A stretch of DNA of 64,000 nt from Streptomyces violens (GTDB lineage Bacteria > Actinomycetota > Actinomycetes > Streptomycetales > Streptomycetaceae), in assembly GCF_000717745.1 (NCBI RefSeq), contig NZ_JOBH01000001.1:434001-498000 (forward strand), read 5' to 3'. Below, piece after piece: positions 41,742-49,783 of the stretch. The translations under genes were made by a program, and so were the position numbers. The number at the start of each line of letters is the position of its first letter. Within the stretch, counting starts at the first letter, position 1. The notes below the pieces were generated by a model. The model worked only from the letters and a program-made list of their open reading frames with translations. It made no database searches and was not told where the DNA came from.

Positions 41742-42053
41742 CAGCACCCTCAACCAATCGAAAGATACGGGGAAGTCCACGGGCGCAGCGGTGAGGGCAG
41801 CGTCAACACACAAGTCACCATGAGTAACTGCCAATACGCTGAGCCGCCTTCAGCATAACCGGACTTGATCACTCCTTGACGCCGGGTCATGTCCCCGCAG
41901 GTGAAGGGCTGTAGACCCGCTGAACGGACACCACCGTCCGCCTGGCGCACACCTCACAGGGGCCGCGATGTCACCCTCCGGACGGTGACGAAAACGCCAG
42001 CACGCCGTGCGGGCAAGGGAGTTGACCGCACGGCACACTCAGCGGGCGTCAGC
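41742..42053. other. 312-bp intergenic region between mreB-like gene and cvnA
   Basis: No gene is supported. A near-perfect 20-bp palindrome with core tccgga (41970-41989) follows the mreB-like stop and could act as its terminator or as an operator. The cvnA promoter must lie at about 41770-41880, but no consensus pair was certain. Confidence 0.45.
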
Positions 42054-43172
42054 TCACAGGCGTACGGTCCGCCGCGGCCGTGTTTTGGCGTCCGCCAGCA
42101 GACCGTGCAGGGCGGCGAACTCCTCCACGCACTTGCCGGTGCCCGCCACGACGCAGTGCAACGGGTCGTCGGCGACCACGACGGGCACGCCGGTCTCCTC
42201 GCTCAGCAGCCGGTCCAGGCCGCGCAGCAGCGCCCCGCCGCCGGTGAGCGCGATGCCGTGCTCGATGACGTCGCCGGAGAGCTCGGGCGGGCACGCGTCC
42301 AGGGTGCGCCGGACGGCCTGGACGATCGCGTCGACGGGCTCGGCGAGCGCCTGCCGGATCTCCTCGGCGGTGATCTCCTGGGACCGCGGCAGGCCGTTGA
42401 CCTGGTCGCGGCCGCGGACGGTGCAGGCGTCACGGCGTACGGGCACGGCGCGCTCCACCGTCTCGTCCGCGTCGTCGGCGGGCGGCTCCGGTACGCCGGC
42501 CTCCTCGGGCGTCCACAGCGCCGAGCCGATCGCGATCTTGAGGTCCTCGGCGGTGCGCTCCCCGATGGCCAGCGCGTGCTTCTTCTTCACGTACGCGGTG
42601 ATCGCCGCGTCCATCGCGTCGCCCGCGACCCGTACGGACTGGGCGGTGACGAGGCCGCCCATCGAGACCACCGCGACCTCGGTCGTGCCGCCGCCGATGT
42701 CCACCACCATGCAGCCCACCGGCTCGGCGACCGGCAGCCCGGCCCCGATCGCGGCCGCCATCGGCTCCTCGATGAGCTGCACCTCGCGGGCGCCCGCGCG
42801 CTTGGCGGAGTCGATGACCGCGCGCCGCTCGACGCCGGTGATGCCCGACGGCACGCAGATCACCACCCGCGGCCGGGAGAACCGGCGGCCCGGCAGCGCC
42901 TTCTTCATCAGCCCCCGCAGCATCCGCTCGGCGGCGTCGAAGTCGGCGATCACGCCTTCCTGGAGCGGCCGCATCGCGGTGATGCCGGACGGGGTGCGGC
43001 CAATGGTGCGCTTGGCCTCCGTGCCGACCGCGACGACGTCGCCCGCCGCGCTCACGGCGACCACGGACGGCTCGTTGAGCACCACGCCCTTGCCGCGGGC
43101 GTAGACCAGGGTGTTGGCCGTCCCGAGGTCGATGCCTATGTCGTACGTACCGCCGGAGGAAGTGCTGGCCAT
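42054..43172 (-). CDS. MreB/Mbl-family actin-like protein
   Basis: A 372-residue bacterial actin. Phosphate-1 loop DIGIDLGTANTLVYARGKGV, phosphate-2 VVDIGGGTTEVAVVS and the adenosine motif ALTGGGALLRGL are intact. A charged insertion of about 25 residues (about 221-246, PEPPADDADETVER) lies in subdomain IIB, making it longer than classical MreB (about 345). No mreC, mreD, pbp2 or rodA is adjacent, so it is one of the extra Streptomyces homologues (Mbl or the third MreB-like protein) that protect the spore wall rather than the main mreB. It is monocistronic; ATG at 43172. Confidence 0.92.
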   Translation of the reverse strand: MASTSSGGTYDIGIDLGTANTLVYARGKGVVLNEPSVVAVSAAGDVVAVGTEAKRTIGRTPSGITAMRPLQEGVIADFDAAERMLRGLMKKALPGRRFSRPRVVICVPSGITGVERRAVIDSAKRAGAREVQLIEEPMAAAIGAGLPVAEPVGCMVVDIGGGTTEVAVVSMGGLVTAQSVRVAGDAMDAAITAYVKKKHALAIGERTAEDLKIAIGSALWTPEEAGVPEPPADDADETVERAVPVRRDACTVRGRDQVNGLPRSQEITAEEIRQALAEPVDAIVQAVRRTLDACPPELSGDVIEHGIALTGGGALLRGLDRLLSEETGVPVVVADDPLHCVVAGTGKCVEEFAALHGLLADAKTRPRRTVRL

Positions 43173-43349
43173 GAGGAGTTCGCTCGCTCGCTTTCGGCTC
43201 GGACTGCGGACACGCCCGCGGCGCGGCGCACGGAACCCCCCGACATCGCGCCCCAGACGGCAGCAATGACGTCAATAACGGGCAATTACCTACTCTACCG
43301 GCGTCGCACAATTGCACGCCGTCCGGCCCGGTTCCGGGCGGACGGGCAC
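43173..43349. other. Upstream region of the mreB-like gene
   Basis: 177 bp without a gene. It contains an AT-richer stretch (atgacgtcaataacgggcaattacctactct) compatible with the mreB-like promoter on the minus strand, and the downstream end of the FUSC gene. Confidence 0.35.
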
Positions 43350-45419
43350 TCAGTGACCGGTCCGGTTCAGCGCCTGTGCGAGGTCGTCCAGCGCGTCCAC
43401 CAGCAGGCCCGCCGCGCGCAGCGCCACGCCCTGCCCTTCCGTCTCCGCGTCCCAGACGGCCAGCCACCTGTGCGGCCCGGACCAGTCCAGGTCACCGCCC
43501 TCCCTGATGGCCCGGGCCGCGCGCGCCACCGCGGGCCCGAGCTCGGCGGCGAACGCGTCGGCGCCCGGCGACGGTTCCGCGTCCGGGCCCGGCAGATGAG
43601 CCTCCATCAGCATCGCGGCCCGGCCCATGGCATTGAGGGCCGTCTCCGCCGCCTGCGTGGCGCCCTGCGACAGCCCGCGGTGCCGCACCGGCTCCTGCCC
43701 GGCGCGCTCCCCGCTCTTCACCCATGCGACGCGCGCCGCCCGCAGATTGAGCAGCGCCTCGCGGACCCGGCGCGGCCGGCGCTCGGCGGGCCGGGCGTAG
43801 ATCTCCAGGACGGCGACGGCGTACCGGCCGCCCGCCTCCAGCCACTCCGCCAGCCGCTCGCGCAGCCGGGACGTCTCCCAGGCCGGGAAGAGCGCGTACG
43901 AGAGCGTCGCCAGCAGCCCGCCGAGCAGGGTGAGGACCACCCGCTCCTGCACGGTCTGCTCCCAGCCGGCGCCCGCGATGCCGAGCAGGAAGACGACGTA
44001 CGCGGCGACGCACGCCGAGGTGACCGCGACGCCGGTGCGCAGCAGCAGGTACATCAGGAACGCGCACACGATGGCCAGTCCCGCGTCGACGTACCGCCCC
44101 GGCTGGAACAGGGCGATCACCCCGCCGCCGACCGCGACGCCGAAGAGGGTGCCGATGAAGCGGGCGATGCCGCGCTGGTACGTCTGCGCGAAGTCGGGCC
44201 GCATGATCATCACGGAGGCGAGCGGCGCCCAGTAACCGTGCCCGAAGGGCAGCGCGGTGCCGATGAGGTAGCCGGCCGCGGCCACCGCGGCGACCCGCAG
44301 CGCGTGCCGCAGGACGAACGAGGACCAGCGCAGCTCCCGGCGGACGGCCCGCAGCACGACCGGGACCTGGCGGTGGACGGCGGGGCGCAGCAGGTGCGGC
44401 CGGTCGCCGTCGGAGACCGGGCCGGTGGGCTCGACCGGCTCCTCGGCGGCCTCCACGGCGTCGGCCAGCAGGCTCAGCAGCCGGGCCGCCGAGCGGCGCG
44501 CCGGGCCGGTCAGCATGTCGCCGGACTCCGGTACCTCCAGGGCGTCCAGGGCGTCGGCGGGCAGCCGGACCGGCCGGGCGTGGCGGATGGCGGCGGCCAC
44601 CGCGTCCAGCACGGTCGCGGCGGCGCCGAGCAGTTCGCGGGCGCGGTCCCGCTCGGGGCCCTCCAGCGGGGCGCCGACGACGGGGTCGGCGAGCGAGGCC
44701 AGCGCTGGGCGCACCTGTTCGGCGAGGGTGCGGGGGCCGTGCAGCTGGGCGGGGCGCCGCCGGGCCTGACGCGGCGTCACCCGGGAGGCGAGCCGGGCGT
44801 CCATCAGGGGCTGCGGGTCGAAGGGCGCCACCGGATCGTGCCGCAGCCGGCGCGCGTAGTCGGCCTCGGCGGCGAGCGCGTCGGCCAGCGCGTCCCGCTG
44901 CCGCCCCCAGCGGCGGATGGGGAAGAGCAGGATGAGCGCGGCCTGTACGCAGCCGCCGGCCGCGATCAGCGCGGCGTGCTCCAGCGCGCCCAGTACGGAG
45001 GTCGGCAGGGTGACGGTCACCAGCATCACCGCGACCGTCTGCGTGCCGATCAGCCCGGAGACCGGCCCGACGGCCCAGCACAGCCCCGCGAGCAGGGTCC
45101 AGGCAGCGAGCAGCAGCACGAACAGCACGGTGTGGGCCGCGGCCAGATAGCCGAGGAAGGTGGAGACCGACAGGCCGCCCGCGACGGCCAGCGCCAGCAG
45201 CGGGCGCGGCCGCCAGCTGCGCTGGAAGGTGGCGATGGCGGCGGAGAAGGCACCGAAGGCGGCGGAGACCGCGAGCACCGGGGAGCCCAGCCACAGGCAG
45301 CCCCCGACGACGATGGCGACGCCCACGGCGCCGCGGACCGCGATGAGCGGCGTCAGCTTGGCCCGTTCGACGCTCAGCCCGGAGCGGGCGGTCTGCTTCA
45401 GCGCGCTCGTCCAGGTCAT
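43350..45419 (-). CDS. FUSC-family integral membrane protein (aromatic acid exporter-like)
   Basis: A 689-residue protein with two blocks of membrane spans (about 25-170 and about 370-510), each followed by a cytoplasmic helical domain, the layout of the fusaric-acid-resistance/YccS group. Landmarks are RGAVGVAIVVGGCLWLGS, GPVSGLIGTQTVAVML and FGHGYWAPLASVMIMRPDFA, the last being a strong FUSC signature (YWAPL...RPD). It probably exports aromatic acids or similar weak acids. ATG at 45419. It is monocistronic and separated from the upstream gene by a 14-bp terminator. Confidence 0.9.
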   Translation of the reverse strand: MTWTSALKQTARSGLSVERAKLTPLIAVRGAVGVAIVVGGCLWLGSPVLAVSAAFGAFSAAIATFQRSWRPRPLLALAVAGGLSVSTFLGYLAAAHTVLFVLLLAAWTLLAGLCWAVGPVSGLIGTQTVAVMLVTVTLPTSVLGALEHAALIAAGGCVQAALILLFPIRRWGRQRDALADALAAEADYARRLRHDPVAPFDPQPLMDARLASRVTPRQARRRPAQLHGPRTLAEQVRPALASLADPVVGAPLEGPERDRARELLGAAATVLDAVAAAIRHARPVRLPADALDALEVPESGDMLTGPARRSAARLLSLLADAVEAAEEPVEPTGPVSDGDRPHLLRPAVHRQVPVVLRAVRRELRWSSFVLRHALRVAAVAAAGYLIGTALPFGHGYWAPLASVMIMRPDFAQTYQRGIARFIGTLFGVAVGGGVIALFQPGRYVDAGLAIVCAFLMYLLLRTGVAVTSACVAAYVVFLLGIAGAGWEQTVQERVVLTLLGGLLATLSYALFPAWETSRLRERLAEWLEAGGRYAVAVLEIYARPAERRPRRVREALLNLRAARVAWVKSGERAGQEPVRHRGLSQGATQAAETALNAMGRAAMLMEAHLPGPDAEPSPGADAFAAELGPAVARAARAIREGGDLDWSGPHRWLAVWDAETEGQGVALRAAGLLVDALDDLAQALNRTGH

Positions 45420-45474
45420 AACGAGAGAATACGTGCCGAATACGAGGAAAACGGTCGGCCGGCCAGGCGCGGCA

Positions 45475-45516
45475 CCTCCGTACCGGCCGACCCTCGGACG
45501 GCGGCCGGTACGGAGG
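45475..45516. terminator. 14-bp-stem terminator
   Basis: cctccgtaccggcc (45475-45488) pairs perfectly with ggccggtacggagg (45503-45516). It lies 13 bp after the small secreted protein's stop on the minus strand. Confidence 0.85.
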
Positions 45517-45528
45517 AAGGGGCGGCCG

Positions 45529-46002
45529 TCAGCGGCCCGGGCTGCAGTCGATCTGGATGAGCTTGATCGGCTTGCTCGCGTCCAGGCCGACGTACGCGGT
45601 GAAGTGCTGGTCCGGGCCGCGGTTCCACTTGGTGGTCACCGTCGCCCAGCCCACGCCCGCGGACTGCGCGGTGGTCACCTTTCCGATGGCGATGTCGCGC
45701 GGCTTGTTCTGCGCGCAGAGCAGGACGTCGTACTTCTTGTTCTTCTCGGCGCGCTTCTTCAGCTCGTCGCCGACCATGTTGTCCCGCTCCCACTGGCGGG
45801 GTCCGTGGTTGCCGTAGAACCCCTGCAGGAAGTGGTGGACCTGCTCGGCGTTGTAACGGGCCGGGGCCTTCTCCTCGGAGGCCGAGATGGCGGCGGTCAC
45901 GGCGGGCGCGGCGGGCGCGGACGCCGCGAGGGCCAGGCCGCCACCGAGCAGGGCGGCACAGAGAGCGGAGACGGTGACAGCTCGCGAAGCCTTACGGATC
46001 AT
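45529..46002 (-). CDS. Small secreted protein, family A (paralogue at 28007-28522)
   Basis: A 157-residue exported protein: signal peptide with core VTVSALCAALLGGGLALAAS and cleavage near SAPA. The mature part shows VHHFLQGFYGN, a Lys-rich helix GDELKKRAEKNKKYDV, LLCAQNKPRDI, GWATVTTKW and a final DASKPIKLIQIDC strand. Two cysteines (in LLCAQN and the C-terminal IDC) could form a disulfide. The order FYG, charged helix, LL.AQN.P, VT..W and I..I matches the protein at 28007-28522. ATG at 46002 has GAGGA upstream. No enzymatic motif. Confidence 0.82.
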   Translation of the reverse strand: MIRKASRAVTVSALCAALLGGGLALAASAPAAPAVTAAISASEEKAPARYNAEQVHHFLQGFYGNHGPRQWERDNMVGDELKKRAEKNKKYDVLLCAQNKPRDIAIGKVTTAQSAGVGWATVTTKWNRGPDQHFTAYVGLDASKPIKLIQIDCSPGR

Positions 46003-46158
46003 CGAATGTCCTCTTCTTCCGGAATTCATCCGCATTATGCGGACCTCACCCGAGCAGACACGCCGCAGCGCGTCAGGGTTGCACGACCCGCGGCGCAAGC
46101 ACCCACCCGGCCCAACCGGGCGCCCGCACAGGAGCAGAAGAGGAAGCCCCTGTCCCCC
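46003..46158. other. Intergenic region upstream of the small secreted protein
   Basis: 156 bp holding the minus-strand promoter of the secreted protein. ccgcattatgcgga (about 46030-46043) is a good 14-bp dyad. No gene seen. Confidence 0.4.
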
Positions 46159-47022
46159 TTACGACACCACGTCCTTCGTCCGGAAGCCGCGGAAGGCCAG
46201 GGCGAAGAGGATCAGTGCGTAGGAGACGGAGACCGCGGCGCCCTGGGCCATGGCGGTCCAGTCCAGCTTCGGCTGCAGCGCGTCCACCCAGGCGAACTGC
46301 CAGTGGGCCGGCAGCGCGTCGCGCCAGTTGCCGAGGGCTGTGACCTGGTCCAGGACGTTGCCGACGATGGTCAGGCCGACCGCGCCGCCGACCGCGCCCA
46401 GCGGCGCGTCCGTCACCGTCGACAGCCAGAACGCCAGCGCGGCGGTCACCAGCTGCGAGACGAAGAGGTACGCGACGACCAGCGCCAGCCGCGGCACCGC
46501 GTCCCCGGCCGGCAGCACCCCGCCGCCCGGCAGCCGCAGCGCGTCCCAGCCGTACGCGTACGTGCCCACGGCCAGCGCGACCAGCGGCAGCAGCACCATC
46601 GCCGCCGCGCTGAACACCAGCGCCACGGTCAGCTTGCTCAGCAGCAGCCGGGTCCGCGGCACGGGCGCGGCCAGCAGGTACCGCAGCGAGGACCAGCTCG
46701 CCTCCGAGGCGACCGTGTCGCCGCAGAACAGCGCGACCGGCACCACCAGCAGGAAGCCCGCCGAGACGAACAGCGCGGTGGCCGCGAAGTTCGCACCGGA
46801 GGCGGTCGCGGTGTCCATCAGGGTGATCCGGTTGTTGCGCCCGGCCGGGTCGCCGCCGAGCGCGAAGGCCGCGACCAGCACGAACGGCAGCGCGGCCAGC
46901 ACCACGCCGACCACCAGCGTGCGGCGCCGCTTCAGCTGCCGCAGCGCTTCGACGCGCAGCGGCAGGGTGTGCCCCGCGCGGTAGCCGGCCGCGGGCCCGG
47001 CCGGGTGTGCTGCGGTACTCAT
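46159..47022 (-). CDS. ABC-2-type transporter permease
   Basis: A 287-residue permease with six spans: TLVVGVVLAALPFVLVAAFA, an extracytoplasmic loop, ALFVSAGFLLVVPVALFCG, VALVFSAAAMVLLPLVALAV, LALVVAYLFVSQLVTAALAF, APLGAVGGAVGLTIVGNVL and SVSYALILFALAFRGF. The arginine-rich cytoplasmic stretch SLRYLLAAPVPRTRLLLSK after span 2 is typical of ABC-2 exporters of the NatB/bacitracin type. ATG at 47022 overlaps the stop of the hydrolase-ATPase fusion gene, so the two form one exporter. Confidence 0.9.
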   Translation of the reverse strand: MSTAAHPAGPAAGYRAGHTLPLRVEALRQLKRRRTLVVGVVLAALPFVLVAAFALGGDPAGRNNRITLMDTATASGANFAATALFVSAGFLLVVPVALFCGDTVASEASWSSLRYLLAAPVPRTRLLLSKLTVALVFSAAAMVLLPLVALAVGTYAYGWDALRLPGGGVLPAGDAVPRLALVVAYLFVSQLVTAALAFWLSTVTDAPLGAVGGAVGLTIVGNVLDQVTALGNWRDALPAHWQFAWVDALQPKLDWTAMAQGAAVSVSYALILFALAFRGFRTKDVVS

Positions 47023-49724
47023 CGGTCCCCTCCGATCAGGGTGAGGAAGGCGTCCTCCAGGCGGCGGTGCGGCCCGACGCGGTCCACCGGTACTTCGAGG
47101 CGGAGGAGTTCGGCGAGCAGTCTGTGCGTGCCGGCCGTGCCGTCGAGGCGGACGAGCAGCCCGTCGTCGGCGCGGACGGCGGAGGTGACGAACGGCAGTG
47201 CTGCCACCTTCTCCACCACCCCGTCCGGCACCGGCGCAGACGTGCCGACCAGCAGCGTGTCGCCGGTCCCGACGATCTCGGCGACCGGCCCGGCCTGCAC
47301 CAGCCGGCCGCGGTCCATGACGACCAGATGCGTACAGGTCTGCTCGACCTCCGCCAGCAGATGGCTGGAGACGATCACGGTCCGCCCCTCGGCCGCGTAA
47401 CGGGTCATCACATCCCGCATCTCGCGGATCTGCGGCGGGTCCAGGCCGTTGGTCGGCTCGTCCAGGATGAGCAGGTCGGGCAGGCCGAGCATGGCCTGCG
47501 CGATGGCGAGGCGCTGCCGCATGCCCTGGGAGTACGTACGGACGGCGCGCTGCAGCGCCTCCCCCAGGCCCGCGATCTCCAGCGCCTCGTCGATGTGCGC
47601 GTCCTCGGCCGGACGGCCGGTGGCCCGCCAGTACAGATCCAGGTTCTCCCGGCCCGTCAGATGCGGCAGAAAGCCCGCGCCCTCGACGAACGCGCCGACC
47701 CGCGAGAGCACCGGGGCACCCGGCCGCACCGCGTGCCCGAAGACCCGGATCTCGCCCTCGTCCGGCGTGATCAGGCCCATCAGCATCCGCAGCGTGGTGG
47801 TCTTGCCCGCGCCGTTGGGCCCGAGCAGCCCGAGCACCTGTCCGCGGTCGACGCCGAAGGTCAGCTCCTGGACGGCGTACCGGTCGACGGCACCGTGGTA
47901 CTTCTTCGTCAGGCCGGTGATCCGCAGCGGCACGTCGGCCAGGTCCGGGTCGGGCGCGGGCGGCGTGGTGCGGCGGCGCCCGGTGAGCAGCAGCGCGGCG
48001 GCGATCAGTACGGCCGCGAGCGGCAGGCCCCAGACCCACCAGGGCAGCGGGGTGGCGGCAGTGTGCACGCCGGGCGCGGTCGGCACGCTGAGGGCGTTCT
48101 TACCGGCGAGCGCGACCTTGTACACGGCGGGCTCCGCGGGCGAGGCGTACGCCATGTCGGTGGCGGCCACCACCAGCCGCATCCGGTGCCCGGCGGCGAA
48201 CTCGTGGTCGATGGCCGGGAGCCGGACGGAGACCGTGCGGCCGTCCTTCGCGTCCGTCACCCGCAGCGGCGTCACGAGCTGATGCGGCAGCAACTGGCTG
48301 CGCCCGTCCGGCCCGACGTCGTAGACCTTGGCGAACAGCACGGCCTCGCCGCTGTCGCTCGTCACCCGCAGCTTCGCCGTCGGCGAGCCGGTGACCTGCA
48401 CGGGGCTCTTCAGCGCGCGGGACTCGAAGCGGGCGTACTGGCCGGGGAAGTCCAGCGACGGGCCGTTGCCCAGCGCGCTCAGGCCGCCGAGCGCGGCACC
48501 GATGCCGGGGACGGAGGAGATCGCGGGCGGGTCGCCGCCCGCGGGGTTGGCGAGCGTCTGCTCGCGGCCGGCGAGCGGCACGGACCGCGGGTCGCCGCGC
48601 AGGCCCGGGTAGCTGTCCCCGCTCGCGCCGCGCAGCCGCGAGGCGCCGTCGCGGGCGTCCAGGCCCCCGGACCGGCTGATCCGGAACGCCGGTCCGGTGT
48701 CGGTGCCGCGCTCGCCCTTCAGATAGCGGGCGAACCACGCTTCCGTACGGGCCAGGACGCGGGCTTCCTCACGGGCGCCGCCGTCGTGGCCGCCCTCGAT
48801 CCAGTCCACCGCGACCGGCGCGCCGTTCTTCTTCAGCGCCTTCGCGATCGCGTCGGCCTGGCCGAGCGGGAAGAGCGAGTCGGACTGGCCCTGGGTGATC
48901 AGGGTGGGGACCTTGATGCGGTCGGCGACGGCCTGCGGGCTGCGCCGCTCCAGCATCTTCCGGGCCTCGTCGTCCGGGCGGCCGGAGACCGCCACCCGCT
49001 CGTACATCCGGCAGAGCTGCGCCTCGAAGCGGTGACAGGCCACGCCGCGGGCGGGGTTGGGCACGGAGGTGGTGACGGGGGCCGAGCCGGTGGTGAAGAA
49101 GTAACCGGCCCACAGTTTCTTGAACACCCCGTCGGGGAACAGCGCGTCGGCGAGGTTCCAGTACGTGATCTGCGGCGCGATGGCGTCCACGCGGCGGTCG
49201 TGGCCCGCCGTGAGCAGCGCGATGGCGCCGCCGTACGAGGCGCCCGTCATGCCGACGCGCGGGTCGCCGGGCTTGTCCAGCTGCACGTCGGGACGTTTCG
49301 CCAGCCAGTCGATGAGCCCACTGACGTCGGCGACCTCGCCCTCCGGGTCGTTCAGCCCGATCTTGCCGGTGGAGCGGCCGAACCCGCGTGCCGACCAGGT
49401 CAGTACGGCGTATCCGGCCCGCGCCAGCTGCTGGGCCTGGTCCTTGGCCGCCGCCTTGCTGGCGCCGAAGCCGTGGCCGAGCAGCACGGCGGGACGGCGG
49501 CCGTCCACCGCCGTGCTCGTGAAGTAGGAGGTGTCGATCCGGACGGTGGCCTTGCTGCCGGGCTTCTCGGGCAGCGCCAGGACCTGGTCCTGGCGCTGCA
49601 CGGAGCCGGCCGAGCCGTCGGAAGCGGCCACCGCCGCCCACGAGCCGCCGCCGAGCAGCACGGCCAGCACGGCCACGAGCGCGACCAGTCGCCGGCCACG
49701 CGGCCGGGAAACCTTTACAGCCAT
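47019..49724 (-). CDS. Fusion protein: secreted alpha/beta-hydrolase (S15/X-Pro type) plus membrane span plus ABC ATPase
   Basis: A 901-residue two-domain protein. An N-terminal signal/anchor (about 11-34) is followed by an alpha/beta-hydrolase of the X-Pro dipeptidyl-peptidase/CocE group: nucleophile S163 in GASYGGA, acid in GQSDSLFP and histidine in EGGHDGG, then a jelly-roll C-domain typical of S15 enzymes (about 370-540). A span at about 552-575 (VWGLPLAAVLIAAALLLTG) leads to an ABC ATPase (about 595-830): Walker A GPNGAGKTT, signature YSQGMRQRL, Walker B LLILDEPTNGLDP. Hydrolase outside and ATPase inside fit this topology. It is co-translated with the ABC-2 permease, so export and extracellular hydrolysis are physically linked. 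Substrate unknown. Confidence 0.9.
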   Translation of the reverse strand: MAVKVSRPRGRRLVALVAVLAVLLGGGSWAAVAASDGSAGSVQRQDQVLALPEKPGSKATVRIDTSYFTSTAVDGRRPAVLLGHGFGASKAAAKDQAQQLARAGYAVLTWSARGFGRSTGKIGLNDPEGEVADVSGLIDWLAKRPDVQLDKPGDPRVGMTGASYGGAIALLTAGHDRRVDAIAPQITYWNLADALFPDGVFKKLWAGYFFTTGSAPVTTSVPNPARGVACHRFEAQLCRMYERVAVSGRPDDEARKMLERRSPQAVADRIKVPTLITQGQSDSLFPLGQADAIAKALKKNGAPVAVDWIEGGHDGGAREEARVLARTEAWFARYLKGERGTDTGPAFRISRSGGLDARDGASRLRGASGDSYPGLRGDPRSVPLAGREQTLANPAGGDPPAISSVPGIGAALGGLSALGNGPSLDFPGQYARFESRALKSPVQVTGSPTAKLRVTSDSGEAVLFAKVYDVGPDGRSQLLPHQLVTPLRVTDAKDGRTVSVRLPAIDHEFAAGHRMRLVVAATDMAYASPAEPAVYKVALAGKNALSVPTAPGVHTAATPLPWWVWGLPLAAVLIAAALLLTGRRRTTPPAPDPDLADVPLRITGLTKKYHGAVDRYAVQELTFGVDRGQVLGLLGPNGAGKTTTLRMLMGLITPDEGEIRVFGHAVRPGAPVLSRVGAFVEGAGFLPHLTGRENLDLYWRATGRPAEDAHIDEALEIAGLGEALQRAVRTYSQGMRQRLAIAQAMLGLPDLLILDEPTNGLDPPQIREMRDVMTRYAAEGRTVIVSSHLLAEVEQTCTHLVVMDRGRLVQAGPVAEIVGTGDTLLVGTSAPVPDGVVEKVAALPFVTSAVRADDGLLVRLDGTAGTHRLLAELLRLEVPVDRVGPHRRLEDAFLTLIGGDR

Positions 49725-49783
49725 GCGGTCACCCTACGGGGGCGGCCTGTCAGCTCCCGGTCAGGTCCGGGGTGACCGTCCGG

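Noticed and set aside
41889-45560. Long frame (1223 codons) on the + strand
   Set aside because: Antisense to the mreB-like and FUSC genes, both strongly supported by motifs on the minus strand.
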